Shown here piece after piece: positions 1 to 4,401 of a stretch of 5,150 bases of DNA. Made by a program: the position numbers and the translations under genes. Origin of the DNA: an uncultured Candidatus Saccharibacteria bacterium (GTDB taxonomy: Bacteria > Patescibacteria > Saccharimonadia > Saccharimonadales > UBA6022); assembly GCA_946479665.1 (NCBI GenBank), contig CAMLGO010000065.1, forward strand, positions 1 through 5,150. The letters run 5' to 3'. The notes under the pieces were generated by a model that worked only from the letters and a program-made list of their open reading frames with translations, was not told where the DNA came from and made no database searches. Position 1 is the stretch's first letter, and the number at the start of each line of letters is the position of its first letter.

Positions 1-377
1 TATGGCAGGATGTCCCAGAACGCCAGAGTGCCCTGCACTTTCTGGCCGGCGAGCAGCTTGAAAGTCATTAGCTCTCCATCGTCATCAAAAGCATGCCAAA
101 AACTCTCGCCAGTTACGGAAATAAAATCGCCCGGTTGCGGCGAGGTCTCAAGGTCACTCCACTCAGACACAAGGAAGTCGAGTATCCGGCTCCTGATAGC
201 CTGACTCACCGTAGGGTCGTTCAGATCGAGCGGCTCGTTGGTTTTTGATTCCTCGATCTCCAAAGCAACTCGGTAACACACCTCATACTTGCCAAGAATA
301 TCACGTCGCCAGCTAGAGAGATCACGACCAATCTCGTGCTCTAGCCGGGAAAAGATGTCGAATTCATTCCCTTCCAT
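1..377 (-). CDS. Hypothetical protein, C-terminus cut by window edge
   Basis: An open frame of 125 complete codons runs from an ATG to the left edge with no stop, so the C-terminus lies outside the window. The start is well fixed: an in-frame TGA lies ten codons upstream (405-407), and no ATG, GTG or TTG falls between them. The first 40 or so residues look like an amphipathic, charged helical segment. Residues 57-75 look helical too, and residues 83-125 look like beta-strands (GDFISVTG, then FKLLAGQKVQGTLAFWD). There is no signal peptide or membrane helix, and the visible part is acidic. I recognise no family and assign no function. It follows the flavin split-barrel gene on the same strand after 101 bases but has its own candidate promoter, so it may be a separate unit. 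No Shine-Dalgarno sequence precedes it. That it is a real gene is likely from its length and codon pattern. Confidence 0.72.
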   Translation of the reverse strand, partial: MEGNEFDIFSRLEHEIGRDLSSWRRDILGKYEVCYRVALEIEESKTNEPLDLNDPTVSQAIRSRILDFLVSEWSDLETSPQPGDFISVTGESFWHAFDDDGELMTFKLLAGQKVQGTLAFWDILP

Positions 378-386
378 GGTATAGCT

Positions 387-415
387 AGTATGCGCTTTTA
401 CATATCAAGCTACAA
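387..415 (-). promoter_or_regulatory. Candidate promoter of the partial hypothetical gene
   Basis: On the minus strand, TTGTAG (410-415) and CATACT (387-392) are separated by 17 bases and resemble sigma-70 -35 and -10 boxes. The -10 ends 9 bases before the ATG, so transcription would start about two bases before the start codon or at it. Both hexamers depart from consensus, so this is a suggestion only. Confidence 0.35.
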
Positions 416-478
416 GCGTGGCAGCAAAACGCTAGACATACTATGATAGGCACTCTTTGAGATAAGTCTTTTATTGAG

Positions 479-937
479 TTAAAATTCAGTTATCGCCCAA
501 GGATTGCTACTGCAATCGCTAAATCGCATATGTGTTGGCGTAATGAGAATATGGCATTGGCCAGGTTTGTCTTTGAATGGCAGTGACTGCGGGCGCTGGC
601 CGTAATGGTCTTCGGCGTATTTTGCTTCGAAGGTTTCTTCGGTAACTTTTTGCGCTATTCCTTGTAGCTGCAATGTATAGCGCTTCTCGGCATTAGTGAT
701 CGTAACTGCAACGCGTGGGTCCCCATCGATATTTTGGCTTTTGTGCGATGTTTCGCTGGTACCGACAATCAGCTCGCCGTCCGGCGTGACCGAAAATGCA
801 ACAGTAGCACTCATTGGAGCACCGTCACTATCCAGCGTAGAGATAACACCAAGTACTTGCCCTTTAATAAATTCGTTTACTTGCTCGCGAATGGGGCGAA
901 AGCCTTCGCCGGAAGTGTTTGGATCGTAGGTCTTCAT
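479..937 (-). CDS. Pyridoxamine 5'-phosphate oxidase family FMN split-barrel protein
   Basis: This 152-residue protein has the pattern of the small pyridoxamine-phosphate-oxidase-like split-barrel family, cytoplasmic dimers that bind FMN or F420-like cofactors. Visible marks are the paired first strands VLGVISTLDSDGAPMSATVAF (about residues 28-48), the S-x-K-x-x-N-I stretch at 64-70, which aligns with the flavin-phosphate-binding SxKxxNL motif, the following DPRVAVTI strand (73-80), the LQGIA strand (91-95) and a late ITPTHMRFSD strand (132-141). It is a single domain of normal length for the family. Its actual reaction cannot be read from sequence: members include flavin reductases, haem-degrading enzymes and stress proteins, and true pyridoxamine-phosphate oxidases are longer. 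It lies 12 bases after the DUF2267 gene and probably shares its transcript. It lacks a usable Shine-Dalgarno site; a TATAAT box lies 6 bases before the ATG. Confidence 0.85.
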   Translation of the reverse strand: MKTYDPNTSGEGFRPIREQVNEFIKGQVLGVISTLDSDGAPMSATVAFSVTPDGELIVGTSETSHKSQNIDGDPRVAVTITNAEKRYTLQLQGIAQKVTEETFEAKYAEDHYGQRPQSLPFKDKPGQCHILITPTHMRFSDCSSNPWAITEF

Positions 938-943
938 ACTTTC

Positions 944-952
944 ATTATATCA
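944..952 (-). promoter_or_regulatory. Extended -10 promoter immediately before the split-barrel gene
   Basis: On the minus strand the bases TGATATAAT form an extended -10 element (TGn followed by a perfect TATAAT at 944-949). It ends 6 bases before the ATG at 937, so the predicted transcript begins at or next to the start codon. The TG comes from the TGA stop of the DUF2267 gene. No good -35 box is visible 16-18 bases upstream, which is acceptable for an extended -10 promoter. Confidence 0.5.
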
Positions 953-1315
953 ATGAAGCAACTCTACCGTGCGATGTGGCAGTTGTGCGCGGATGTGATT
1001 GATCTGGCCAGGGGTGAGCGCGTCTTTTAATGCCTCCCACGCCGAAAGCAACTGCTTTTTTGCCCGCGGTGCATCGACTTTCTGTATTTCACAGAACTGC
1101 TCAAATAAATCTTGCTTGCTCGTCTTTTCTGTCGCGAACACAGCAAGTGCTTGGTCTCGTAGCTCGGATGGCAGCTGACTGGCGAAATCTTTTCGTTCAC
1201 CTTCCGTAAGATGAACGGCGATAGTAGCCACCGTACCGTCCAGGGCGTCCTTTGATTCACTATCCGAGAAGCCCGAATAGAGCTGGACCTTTTTAATAAG
1301 TTCGCGATATTTCAT
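950..1315 (-). CDS. DUF2267 family protein
   Basis: The 121-residue product matches the DUF2267 pattern, a small all-helical cytoplasmic protein of unknown function often found near stress and redox genes. It consists of two similar halves. The first runs from about residue 6 to 56 and contains the Y-S-G-F, A-L-x-x-T-V and ASQLPSELR stretches; the second runs from about 70 to 120 and ends in the parallel stretch RAQLPHRTVELL. The G-E-R-K-D-F and P-G-Q-I-N-H-I segments occupy equivalent places before each Q-L-P. There is no signal peptide or membrane helix. The ATG is preceded by a strong GAGGAGGG site at 1323-1330. The gene starts 15 bases after the reductase stop and ends 12 bases before the split-barrel start, so the three genes look co-transcribed. 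Family assignment is from memory of the family pattern. Confidence 0.82.
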   Translation of the reverse strand: MKYRELIKKVQLYSGFSDSESKDALDGTVATIAVHLTEGERKDFASQLPSELRDQALAVFATEKTSKQDLFEQFCEIQKVDAPRAKKQLLSAWEALKDALTPGQINHIRAQLPHRTVELLH

Positions 1316-1320
1316 AGCCC

Positions 1321-1330
1321 TTCCCTCCTC
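1321..1330 (-). promoter_or_regulatory. Shine-Dalgarno site of the DUF2267 gene
   Basis: GAGGAGGGAA on the minus strand fills most of the 15-base gap between the reductase stop and the DUF2267 ATG. It is a strong anti-16S match that fixes the start at 1315 and supports coupled translation of the operon. Confidence 0.8.
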
Positions 1331-2146
1331 TTAACGATTAAGCTGATAAATCGGCTTCTCTGCTAGTGCAGAGTAATCTTCATTTATACCGTCGAGCGCT
1401 TTCATATCTGCAGGCGCAAGCTCGAAGTCGAATACAGAAATATTTTCCTCAATATGATCCGGGTCGTCGGATTTGACGATAGGCACCCAGCCATGCTGCA
1501 GATTCCACCGGATAAGCACCTGAGCAGGAGTCTTTCCGTATTTATCGCCGATCTCGGCCAGGTAGCCGTCGCCCAATCGATTGCCTCGAGTAAGTGGGCT
1601 GTACGATTGGATAATAATGTCATTTTCAGCACAAAATTGATTCATCTGGCGGCTCCAGCCGAACGGGCTCCATTCGATTTGGTTTACCACCGGCTTTACT
1701 CCCGTAAGGTCAGTCAGTGTTTGAATTTGTTGCTCGGAGTAATTGCTCACGCCGATGTCGCGGATCTTGTCTTCTTGCTGGGCTTTTATGAGGCCGCGCC
1801 ACAATTCTTCCCCCACACCCCTGCGCGGCGGGCGATGAATGAGCATCAGATCGGCATACTCGATTTCGAGTTCACCGAGATTATTGATAGTCGCCTTGTA
1901 TGCGTTGCCCCTTTCTTCGACTTTCGTGACAATGTATACAGACGAGCGCGGAACGTGACCTAGCTTTAATGCTTCACCGATTCCCGGCTGGCTGCCATAA
2001 TCCCCCGAAGTATCGATCATGCGATAGCCTGCCGAGATCGCCGCTTCCGTGGCTTTTTTAACGCTCCCTTGTATACCCCACGTACCAAAACCCATGACAG
2101 GCATTTTGGTACCAGTGTGCAGTTGGATAGTTGATTGTACATCCAT
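1331..2146 (-). CDS. Aldo/keto reductase (AKR5-like)
   Basis: A complete 271-residue (alpha/beta)8-barrel NAD(P)H-dependent carbonyl reductase of the size of the AKR5 prokaryotic reductases (2,5-diketo-gluconate reductase type). The catalytic tetrad is intact: D45 and Y50 in IDTSGDYG, K75 in IVTKV and H104 in LMLIHRP. Other marks are the N-terminal MPVMGFGTWG strand and turn, GIGEALK (55-61), IGVSNYSE (131-138), VNQIEWSPF (154-162), the cofactor loop YSPLTRG (182-188) and the C-terminal KSDDPDHIEEN (225-235), whose usual arginine is H231. The physiological substrate is unknown; detoxification of aldehydes or ketones is the general expectation. The ATG has a good AAGGGAGGT site, and the gene heads a probable operon with DUF2267 and the split-barrel protein. 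Confidence 0.95.
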   Translation of the reverse strand: MDVQSTIQLHTGTKMPVMGFGTWGIQGSVKKATEAAISAGYRMIDTSGDYGSQPGIGEALKLGHVPRSSVYIVTKVEERGNAYKATINNLGELEIEYADLMLIHRPPRRGVGEELWRGLIKAQQEDKIRDIGVSNYSEQQIQTLTDLTGVKPVVNQIEWSPFGWSRQMNQFCAENDIIIQSYSPLTRGNRLGDGYLAEIGDKYGKTPAQVLIRWNLQHGWVPIVKSDDPDHIEENISVFDFELAPADMKALDGINEDYSALAEKPIYQLNR

Positions 2147-2150
2147 ACTA

Positions 2151-2179
2151 ACCTCCCTTGCCCTTATTCTTGAAGTATA
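2151..2179 (-). promoter_or_regulatory. Candidate -10 box and Shine-Dalgarno site of the reductase operon
   Basis: On the minus strand TATACT (2174-2179) is a good -10 hexamer, which would give a leader of roughly 20 bases containing AAGGGAGGT (2151-2159), a strong ribosome-binding site at normal spacing before the ATG at 2146. No convincing -35 box lies 16-18 bases upstream, so the ribosome-binding part is much surer than the promoter. Confidence 0.5.
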
Positions 2180-2192
2180 AGCTTCCTGTCTG

Positions 2193-2218
2193 AAACAAAC
2201 CTGAGGGCCATATCCTCA
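2193..2218 (-). terminator. Weak candidate terminator after the phosphatase gene
   Basis: On the minus strand TGAGG (2214-2218) and CCTCA (2202-2206) form a perfect 5-bp stem with a 7-base loop, extendable by one G-U pair. It is followed by GGTTTGTTT, a T-rich but interrupted tail. It lies 36 bases after the phosphatase stop and just before the reductase promoter region, the expected place for a terminator. The stem is short, so confidence is low. Confidence 0.35.
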
Positions 2219-2253
2219 ACAGGGCGTACAACGTGGCTTCACAACTCAGCAGA

Positions 2254-3042
2254 CTACTGAATAATCCGTCCGATTTCCTCGTAGCTATCCCTTACCACAT
2301 TTGCAACATTCGGCGTAGCGGCGACGAAACTGAGCGTATCGTAGGCATATTCATCACCTTCAAATGAGATGATTTCTCCGCCGGCTTCTTGCACGAGTAA
2401 TACACCCGGCACGTTGTCGTGCATCATTGAACCACAGTGTAATTTAGTGACGGCCTGAATGCTACCTTGGGCAAGCCTCGTAAATTCATACCCCGACGCA
2501 CCGAGCGGTGCGAAGATACCAATCTTATGAGGTTGGAAGATGTGATATAAGTTTTTGTACGGAAACGAACTGGTGAATACAATCGAATTATCGAGCTCTG
2601 TATTCTTTATATAAATGCGCTCACCATTCTTATATGCACCCTCGCCGCGAACCGCAGTATAGAGATCGTCAGTAGCAAATTGATAAATTACACTCGCCAC
2701 GGTCACACCGTCGACCACTAAGCCCGCCATATTGGTGCAGTACGGCAAGCCGTGCACGAAACTCGACGTGCCGTCGATCGGGTCGACGATCCAGGTGGCA
2801 TCTACCGTACCGGCTACATCCGCCGTTTCTTCGCCGTGGAAACCGATTTCGGGATATTCCTTGGCGAGGCGCTCTTTGATCGCCTTCTCTACCTTTATAT
2901 CAAGCTCGGTCACGGGCGAGCCGTCGCCCTTGGAGATATGCTCAATATTGCCATACGATTTCATGAGCTCTTCGCGAAAACCCTTGAACACGTCGATGAC
3001 GAGCTGCTGTGACTCACGAATGGTTGCGGTAGATAGTGGCAT
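2254..3042 (-). CDS. Inositol monophosphatase family phosphatase
   Basis: A complete 262-residue member of the Mg2+-dependent, Li+-sensitive phosphatase family (inositol monophosphatase, SuhB, CysQ, archaeal FBPase-like). The metal-binding signatures are visible: E71 in HGEET, D87 and D90 in WIVDPIDGTSSFVHG (84-98), and D209 in MHDNVPGVLLVQEAGGEI. The SPVTELDIKVEKAI stretch (42-55) is the usual substrate and metal-supporting segment. The second signature is unusual: the tryptophan normally before the aspartate is H208, and the small residues after it read N-V-P. Substrate cannot be decided; inositol phosphate, 3'-phosphoadenosine phosphate or another sugar phosphate are all possible. The protein is probably cytoplasmic, with no signal peptide. 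The ATG follows CAGGAGT (3049-3055). The gene is 107 bases from each neighbour and may be transcribed alone. Confidence 0.92.
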   Translation of the reverse strand: MPLSTATIRESQQLVIDVFKGFREELMKSYGNIEHISKGDGSPVTELDIKVEKAIKERLAKEYPEIGFHGEETADVAGTVDATWIVDPIDGTSSFVHGLPYCTNMAGLVVDGVTVASVIYQFATDDLYTAVRGEGAYKNGERIYIKNTELDNSIVFTSSFPYKNLYHIFQPHKIGIFAPLGASGYEFTRLAQGSIQAVTKLHCGSMMHDNVPGVLLVQEAGGEIISFEGDEYAYDTLSFVAATPNVANVVRDSYEEIGRIIQ

Positions 3043-3048
3043 ACGATT

Positions 3049-3055
3049 ACTCCTG
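3049..3055 (-). promoter_or_regulatory. Shine-Dalgarno site of the phosphatase gene
   Basis: CAGGAGT lies on the minus strand 6 bases before the ATG at 3042, at normal spacing, and fixes the start. No promoter could be called with confidence in the 107-base gap upstream, which is A/T-rich and holds one small inverted repeat. Confidence 0.7.
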
Positions 3056-3149
3056 GCTATAGATTATTTTGCCCATGATAAAATCATAGCTCACTAGAAT
3101 AGCACACTACCGAAAGTCCGCACAAACTTTTACAACTTGGTCTTAAAAA

Positions 3150-3419
3150 CTATGGCTTTAGATCTTTTTGCAACTGCTCGAACTGCGCTTTGTCGATCTC
3201 GCCCTTGGCGTAGCGATCCTTAGCGATATCGAGAGGGTCGCGGTGCTGTGGCAAGCCAGTATGGTGTTGTTGTGACCAACCGGCGTGGTGATGATGCCTC
3301 GTGAGGCGCATAATAATCAGCGCAGCCAAGGCCAAAAAGAGCACAAACAAACCAGCGCCAATAAGCCCTCCAAGCCACCAATCACCCTTATCTGCTATAG
3401 GACCGTAATAGTAATGCAT
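3150..3419 (-). CDS. One-helix membrane protein with His-rich linker and C-terminal SHOCT motif
   Basis: The 89-residue product has three parts. Residues 1-14 are a short Tyr/Trp-bearing outside segment. Residues 15-38 form one hydrophobic helix rich in Gly, Leu and Ala, followed by R38, R41 and a run of four histidines, so the C-terminus should face the cytoplasm. Residues 42-60 are a linker with seven further-spaced or clustered histidines and glutamines. Residues 61-88 (DPLDIAKDRYAKGEIDKAQF and what follows) match the SHOCT domain, a short C-terminal oligomerisation helix pair containing the typical R-Y-A-K-G-E-I-x-x-x-x-F/Y pattern. SHOCT proteins have no known single function; they often anchor or assemble membrane proteins. 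Metal binding by the His cluster is only a possibility. AAAGGA at 3427-3432 supports the start. Confidence 0.88.
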   Translation of the reverse strand: MHYYYGPIADKGDWWLGGLIGAGLFVLFLALAALIIMRLTRHHHHAGWSQQHHTGLPQHRDPLDIAKDRYAKGEIDKAQFEQLQKDLKP

Positions 3420-3426
3420 AGAACCA

Positions 3427-3450
3427 TCCTTTCGTTATGCTTCTATAATA
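3427..3450 (-). promoter_or_regulatory. Shine-Dalgarno site and possible -10 box of the SHOCT gene
   Basis: On the minus strand AAAGGA (3427-3432) lies 7 bases before the ATG and is a clear ribosome-binding site. TATTAT (3445-3450) upstream could be the -10 box, giving a leader of about 20 bases, but no -35 match accompanies it. The gap back to the HhH gene is 77 bases, so read-through from that gene is equally possible. Confidence 0.4.
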
Positions 3451-3496
3451 ATCCCGGGGTACTGAAGTTTATCTTAAAATGACAGATGTCGTTTTA

Positions 3497-3946
3497 TTAT
3501 TCCACTCTTCGCGCGAACAGCTCCTCGGTCTCCCGCATGAAAATCTCTGCGACCTTCGGGCCGACACCGTATAATTTTTTAAGTCTTTTAGAAAACTCGT
3601 CTTCATCGAGACTACTTTCCAGCATAAAATAGAGCGAACCCTCGTACTCACGAATTAGCCGCTCCATACAAACCCGCAGCCCGTGTGCCGTGACGTGCTG
3701 ATAGTGTGTGTAGCCACCTTCGTGCAGCAGACCGACAAGCTTGCGATCGGAGGCCTCGGCAATTGCCCATGGGGTATCTAACTTCTTTTCAATGAAAAGT
3801 CGCCAGGTTGCGACTGCGACGCCAGATTGGATTGGCTTCCCAAACAAATAACATAACAAAAACCAACGAAACATATCCGTATCCCCCGAAAGTACATCGA
3901 GGTTGAACTCCGACGCAGAATGTGACTGACGAGCTTTACGCGGCAT
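3497..3946 (-). CDS. Short HhH-GPD / endonuclease III-like protein
   Basis: The 149-residue product matches the helical core of the HhH-GPD DNA glycosylase superfamily. Residues 24-51 (DMFRWFLLCYLFGKPIQSGV and on) align with the first core helices that in endonuclease III contain LLSxQT. TPWAIAEASDRKLVGLLHEGGY (58-79) matches the 'TPxxLAxAxxxELxxLIxxxGF' segment. RLKKLYGVGPKVAEIF (121-136) is the helix-hairpin-helix that grips the DNA backbone. K131 stands where endonuclease III has its catalytic lysine. The protein ends 13 residues after I135-F136, with two tandem stops (TAATAA), so the V-D-T-H aspartate region and the iron-sulfur cluster of Nth (about 210 residues) are absent. It may bind DNA without cleaving, or belong to a related family of uncharacterised glycosylase-like proteins. 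It is divergent from the PadR gene. No Shine-Dalgarno site is present. Confidence 0.75.
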   Translation of the reverse strand: MPRKARQSHSASEFNLDVLSGDTDMFRWFLLCYLFGKPIQSGVAVATWRLFIEKKLDTPWAIAEASDRKLVGLLHEGGYTHYQHVTAHGLRVCMERLIREYEGSLYFMLESSLDEDEFSKRLKKLYGVGPKVAEIFMRETEELFARRVE

Positions 3947-3952
3947 ACTTTA

Positions 3953-3958
3953 ATTATA
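3953..3958 (-). promoter_or_regulatory. -10 box placed for a leaderless HhH transcript
   Basis: A perfect TATAAT on the minus strand ends 6 bases before the ATG at 3946, so the predicted first transcribed base is about the A of the start codon. There is no Shine-Dalgarno sequence. No -35 match was found with 16-18 base spacing, so it rests on the -10 alone. Confidence 0.45.
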
Positions 3959-3976
3959 AACTAAAATAATAAAGAG

Positions 3977-3990
3977 AGGCCGCACGGCCT
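3977..3990. repeat. GC-rich inverted repeat in the divergent control region
   Basis: AGGCCG-CA-CGGCCT is a perfect inverted repeat with 6-base arms in an otherwise A/T-rich 115-base gap between the HhH and PadR genes. Read leftward it is followed by CTCTTTATTATTTT, a T-rich tail like that of an intrinsic terminator. Read rightward the tail is not T-rich. It could stop antisense transcription entering from the PadR side, or be a protein-binding site. Confidence 0.5.
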
Positions 3991-4026
3991 GATAAATATA
4001 TGCTGGTACGAATTTACAAAATTACC

Positions 4027-4055
4027 TTGACTGTCATAGTATTTTGATATACATT
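4027..4055 (+). promoter_or_regulatory. Promoter of the PadR operon, near-leaderless
   Basis: TTGACT (4027-4032), one base off the -35 consensus, is followed after 17 bases by TACATT (4050-4055). That hexamer ends 6 bases before the ATG at 4062, so transcription should begin at or beside the start codon. An overlapping alternative is TGaTATACA at 4045-4053 with a 15-base spacer, which gives nearly the same start. No Shine-Dalgarno site precedes the ATG. Confidence 0.6.
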
Positions 4056-4061
4056 GTAAAT
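4047..4061. promoter_or_regulatory. Candidate PadR operator (near-palindrome over the -10 and start)
   Basis: TACA-T-TGTA (4050-4058) is a perfect 9-base palindrome; with one mismatched pair it extends to 15 bases (AT-A-TACATTGTA-A-AT). It covers the -10 hexamer and ends directly before the ATG. PadR regulators commonly repress their own operon through A/T-rich palindromes at the promoter, so autorepression here is a reasonable inference. A 15-base A/T-rich palindrome can also arise by chance. Confidence 0.4.
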
Positions 4062-4391
4062 ATGATAGATAACAAACTTACTTCAGATTTACTCCGCGGC
4101 CACACCGACACGATGATTTTGAAGCTGTTGACTGACGGCGATAAATATGGCTACGAAATAACGAAGCTGCTCTATGAATTATCCGAACATGAGTATGAAT
4201 TAAAGGAGGCGACTATGTACTCGAGCTTGAAACGCCTTGAGCATGATGGCCATATTATCTCTTATTGGGGAGACGAAACCCAAGGTGGCCGACGCAAATA
4301 CTACCGCATTACAACAAGCGGGCAAAAACAATACGACAACAACAAACACAACTGGACCTACGCAAAGCAAATTTTAGAAAAGTTACTATAA
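4062..4391 (+). CDS. PadR family transcriptional regulator
   Basis: A complete 109-residue short-type PadR repressor. The winged helix fills about residues 7-85: LLRGHTDTMILKLLTDGDKYGYEI (10-33) is the family's first helix and second-helix entry, LKEATMYSSLKRLEHDGHI (47-65) is the recognition helix region, and SYWG..TQGGRRKYYRIT (67-84) is the wing, with G75, R77, Y80, Y81 and R82 typical of the family. Residues 86-109 form the single C-terminal dimerisation helix. PadR proteins bind palindromic operators as dimers and respond to small molecules or to a partner protein. The ATG at 4062 is chosen over an in-frame TTG at 4044, which lies inside the predicted promoter. The partner gene starts 10 bases after the stop, with its ribosome-binding site touching the stop, so the pair is an operon. 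The inducer is unknown. Confidence 0.94.
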   Translation: MIDNKLTSDLLRGHTDTMILKLLTDGDKYGYEITKLLYELSEHEYELKEATMYSSLKRLEHDGHIISYWGDETQGGRRKYYRITTSGQKQYDNNKHNWTYAKQILEKLL

Positions 4392-4396
4392 AGGAG
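4390..4396 (+). promoter_or_regulatory. Shine-Dalgarno site of the pentapeptide gene
   Basis: AAAGGAG overlaps the last two bases of the PadR stop codon and lies 5 bases before the ATG at 4402. This arrangement favours translational coupling of the regulator and its partner. Confidence 0.8.
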
Positions 4397-4401
4397 AAAA
4401 T

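Noticed and set aside
10..204. Plus-strand 64-codon open frame at the left edge
   Set aside because: The minus-strand frame here is longer, starts at a fixed ATG with a candidate promoter and has more protein-like composition; the plus frame is Ser/Pro-rich shadow sequence.
441..449. Small palindrome CTATGATAG in the gap after the split-barrel gene
   Set aside because: Only 4-base arms, no T-tract beside it and no link to a promoter. I see no convincing terminator in 378-478.
938..952. Recoding of TGA, as in some candidate-phyla bacteria
   Set aside because: TGA ends DUF2267 right after its complete second repeat and before a new start; no other gene has an in-frame TGA, so the standard bacterial code fits.
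1454..1963. A 169-codon plus-strand open frame opposite the aldo/keto reductase
   Set aside because: It lies wholly antisense to a gene with an intact catalytic tetrad, has no ribosome-binding site, and its translation shows no coherent domain; it is a shadow of the reductase frame.
3075..3087. Inverted repeat ATGAT-AAA-ATCAT upstream of the phosphatase gene
   Set aside because: The arms are 5 bases of pure A/T-rich sequence with no promoter placed relative to it; chance occurrence is likely.
2732..3097. Plus-strand open frames opposite the phosphatase gene
   Set aside because: They are antisense to a well-supported enzyme, show no family features and have no start signals.
3480..3496. Possible terminator hairpin (GAC-ATCT-GTC then ATTTT) after the HhH gene
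   Set aside because: A three-pair stem is too weak to call a terminator.
4044..4061. TTG start that would add six residues to PadR
   Set aside because: It lies inside the predicted promoter and -10 region, has no ribosome-binding site, and PadR alignments start near the ATG at 4062.
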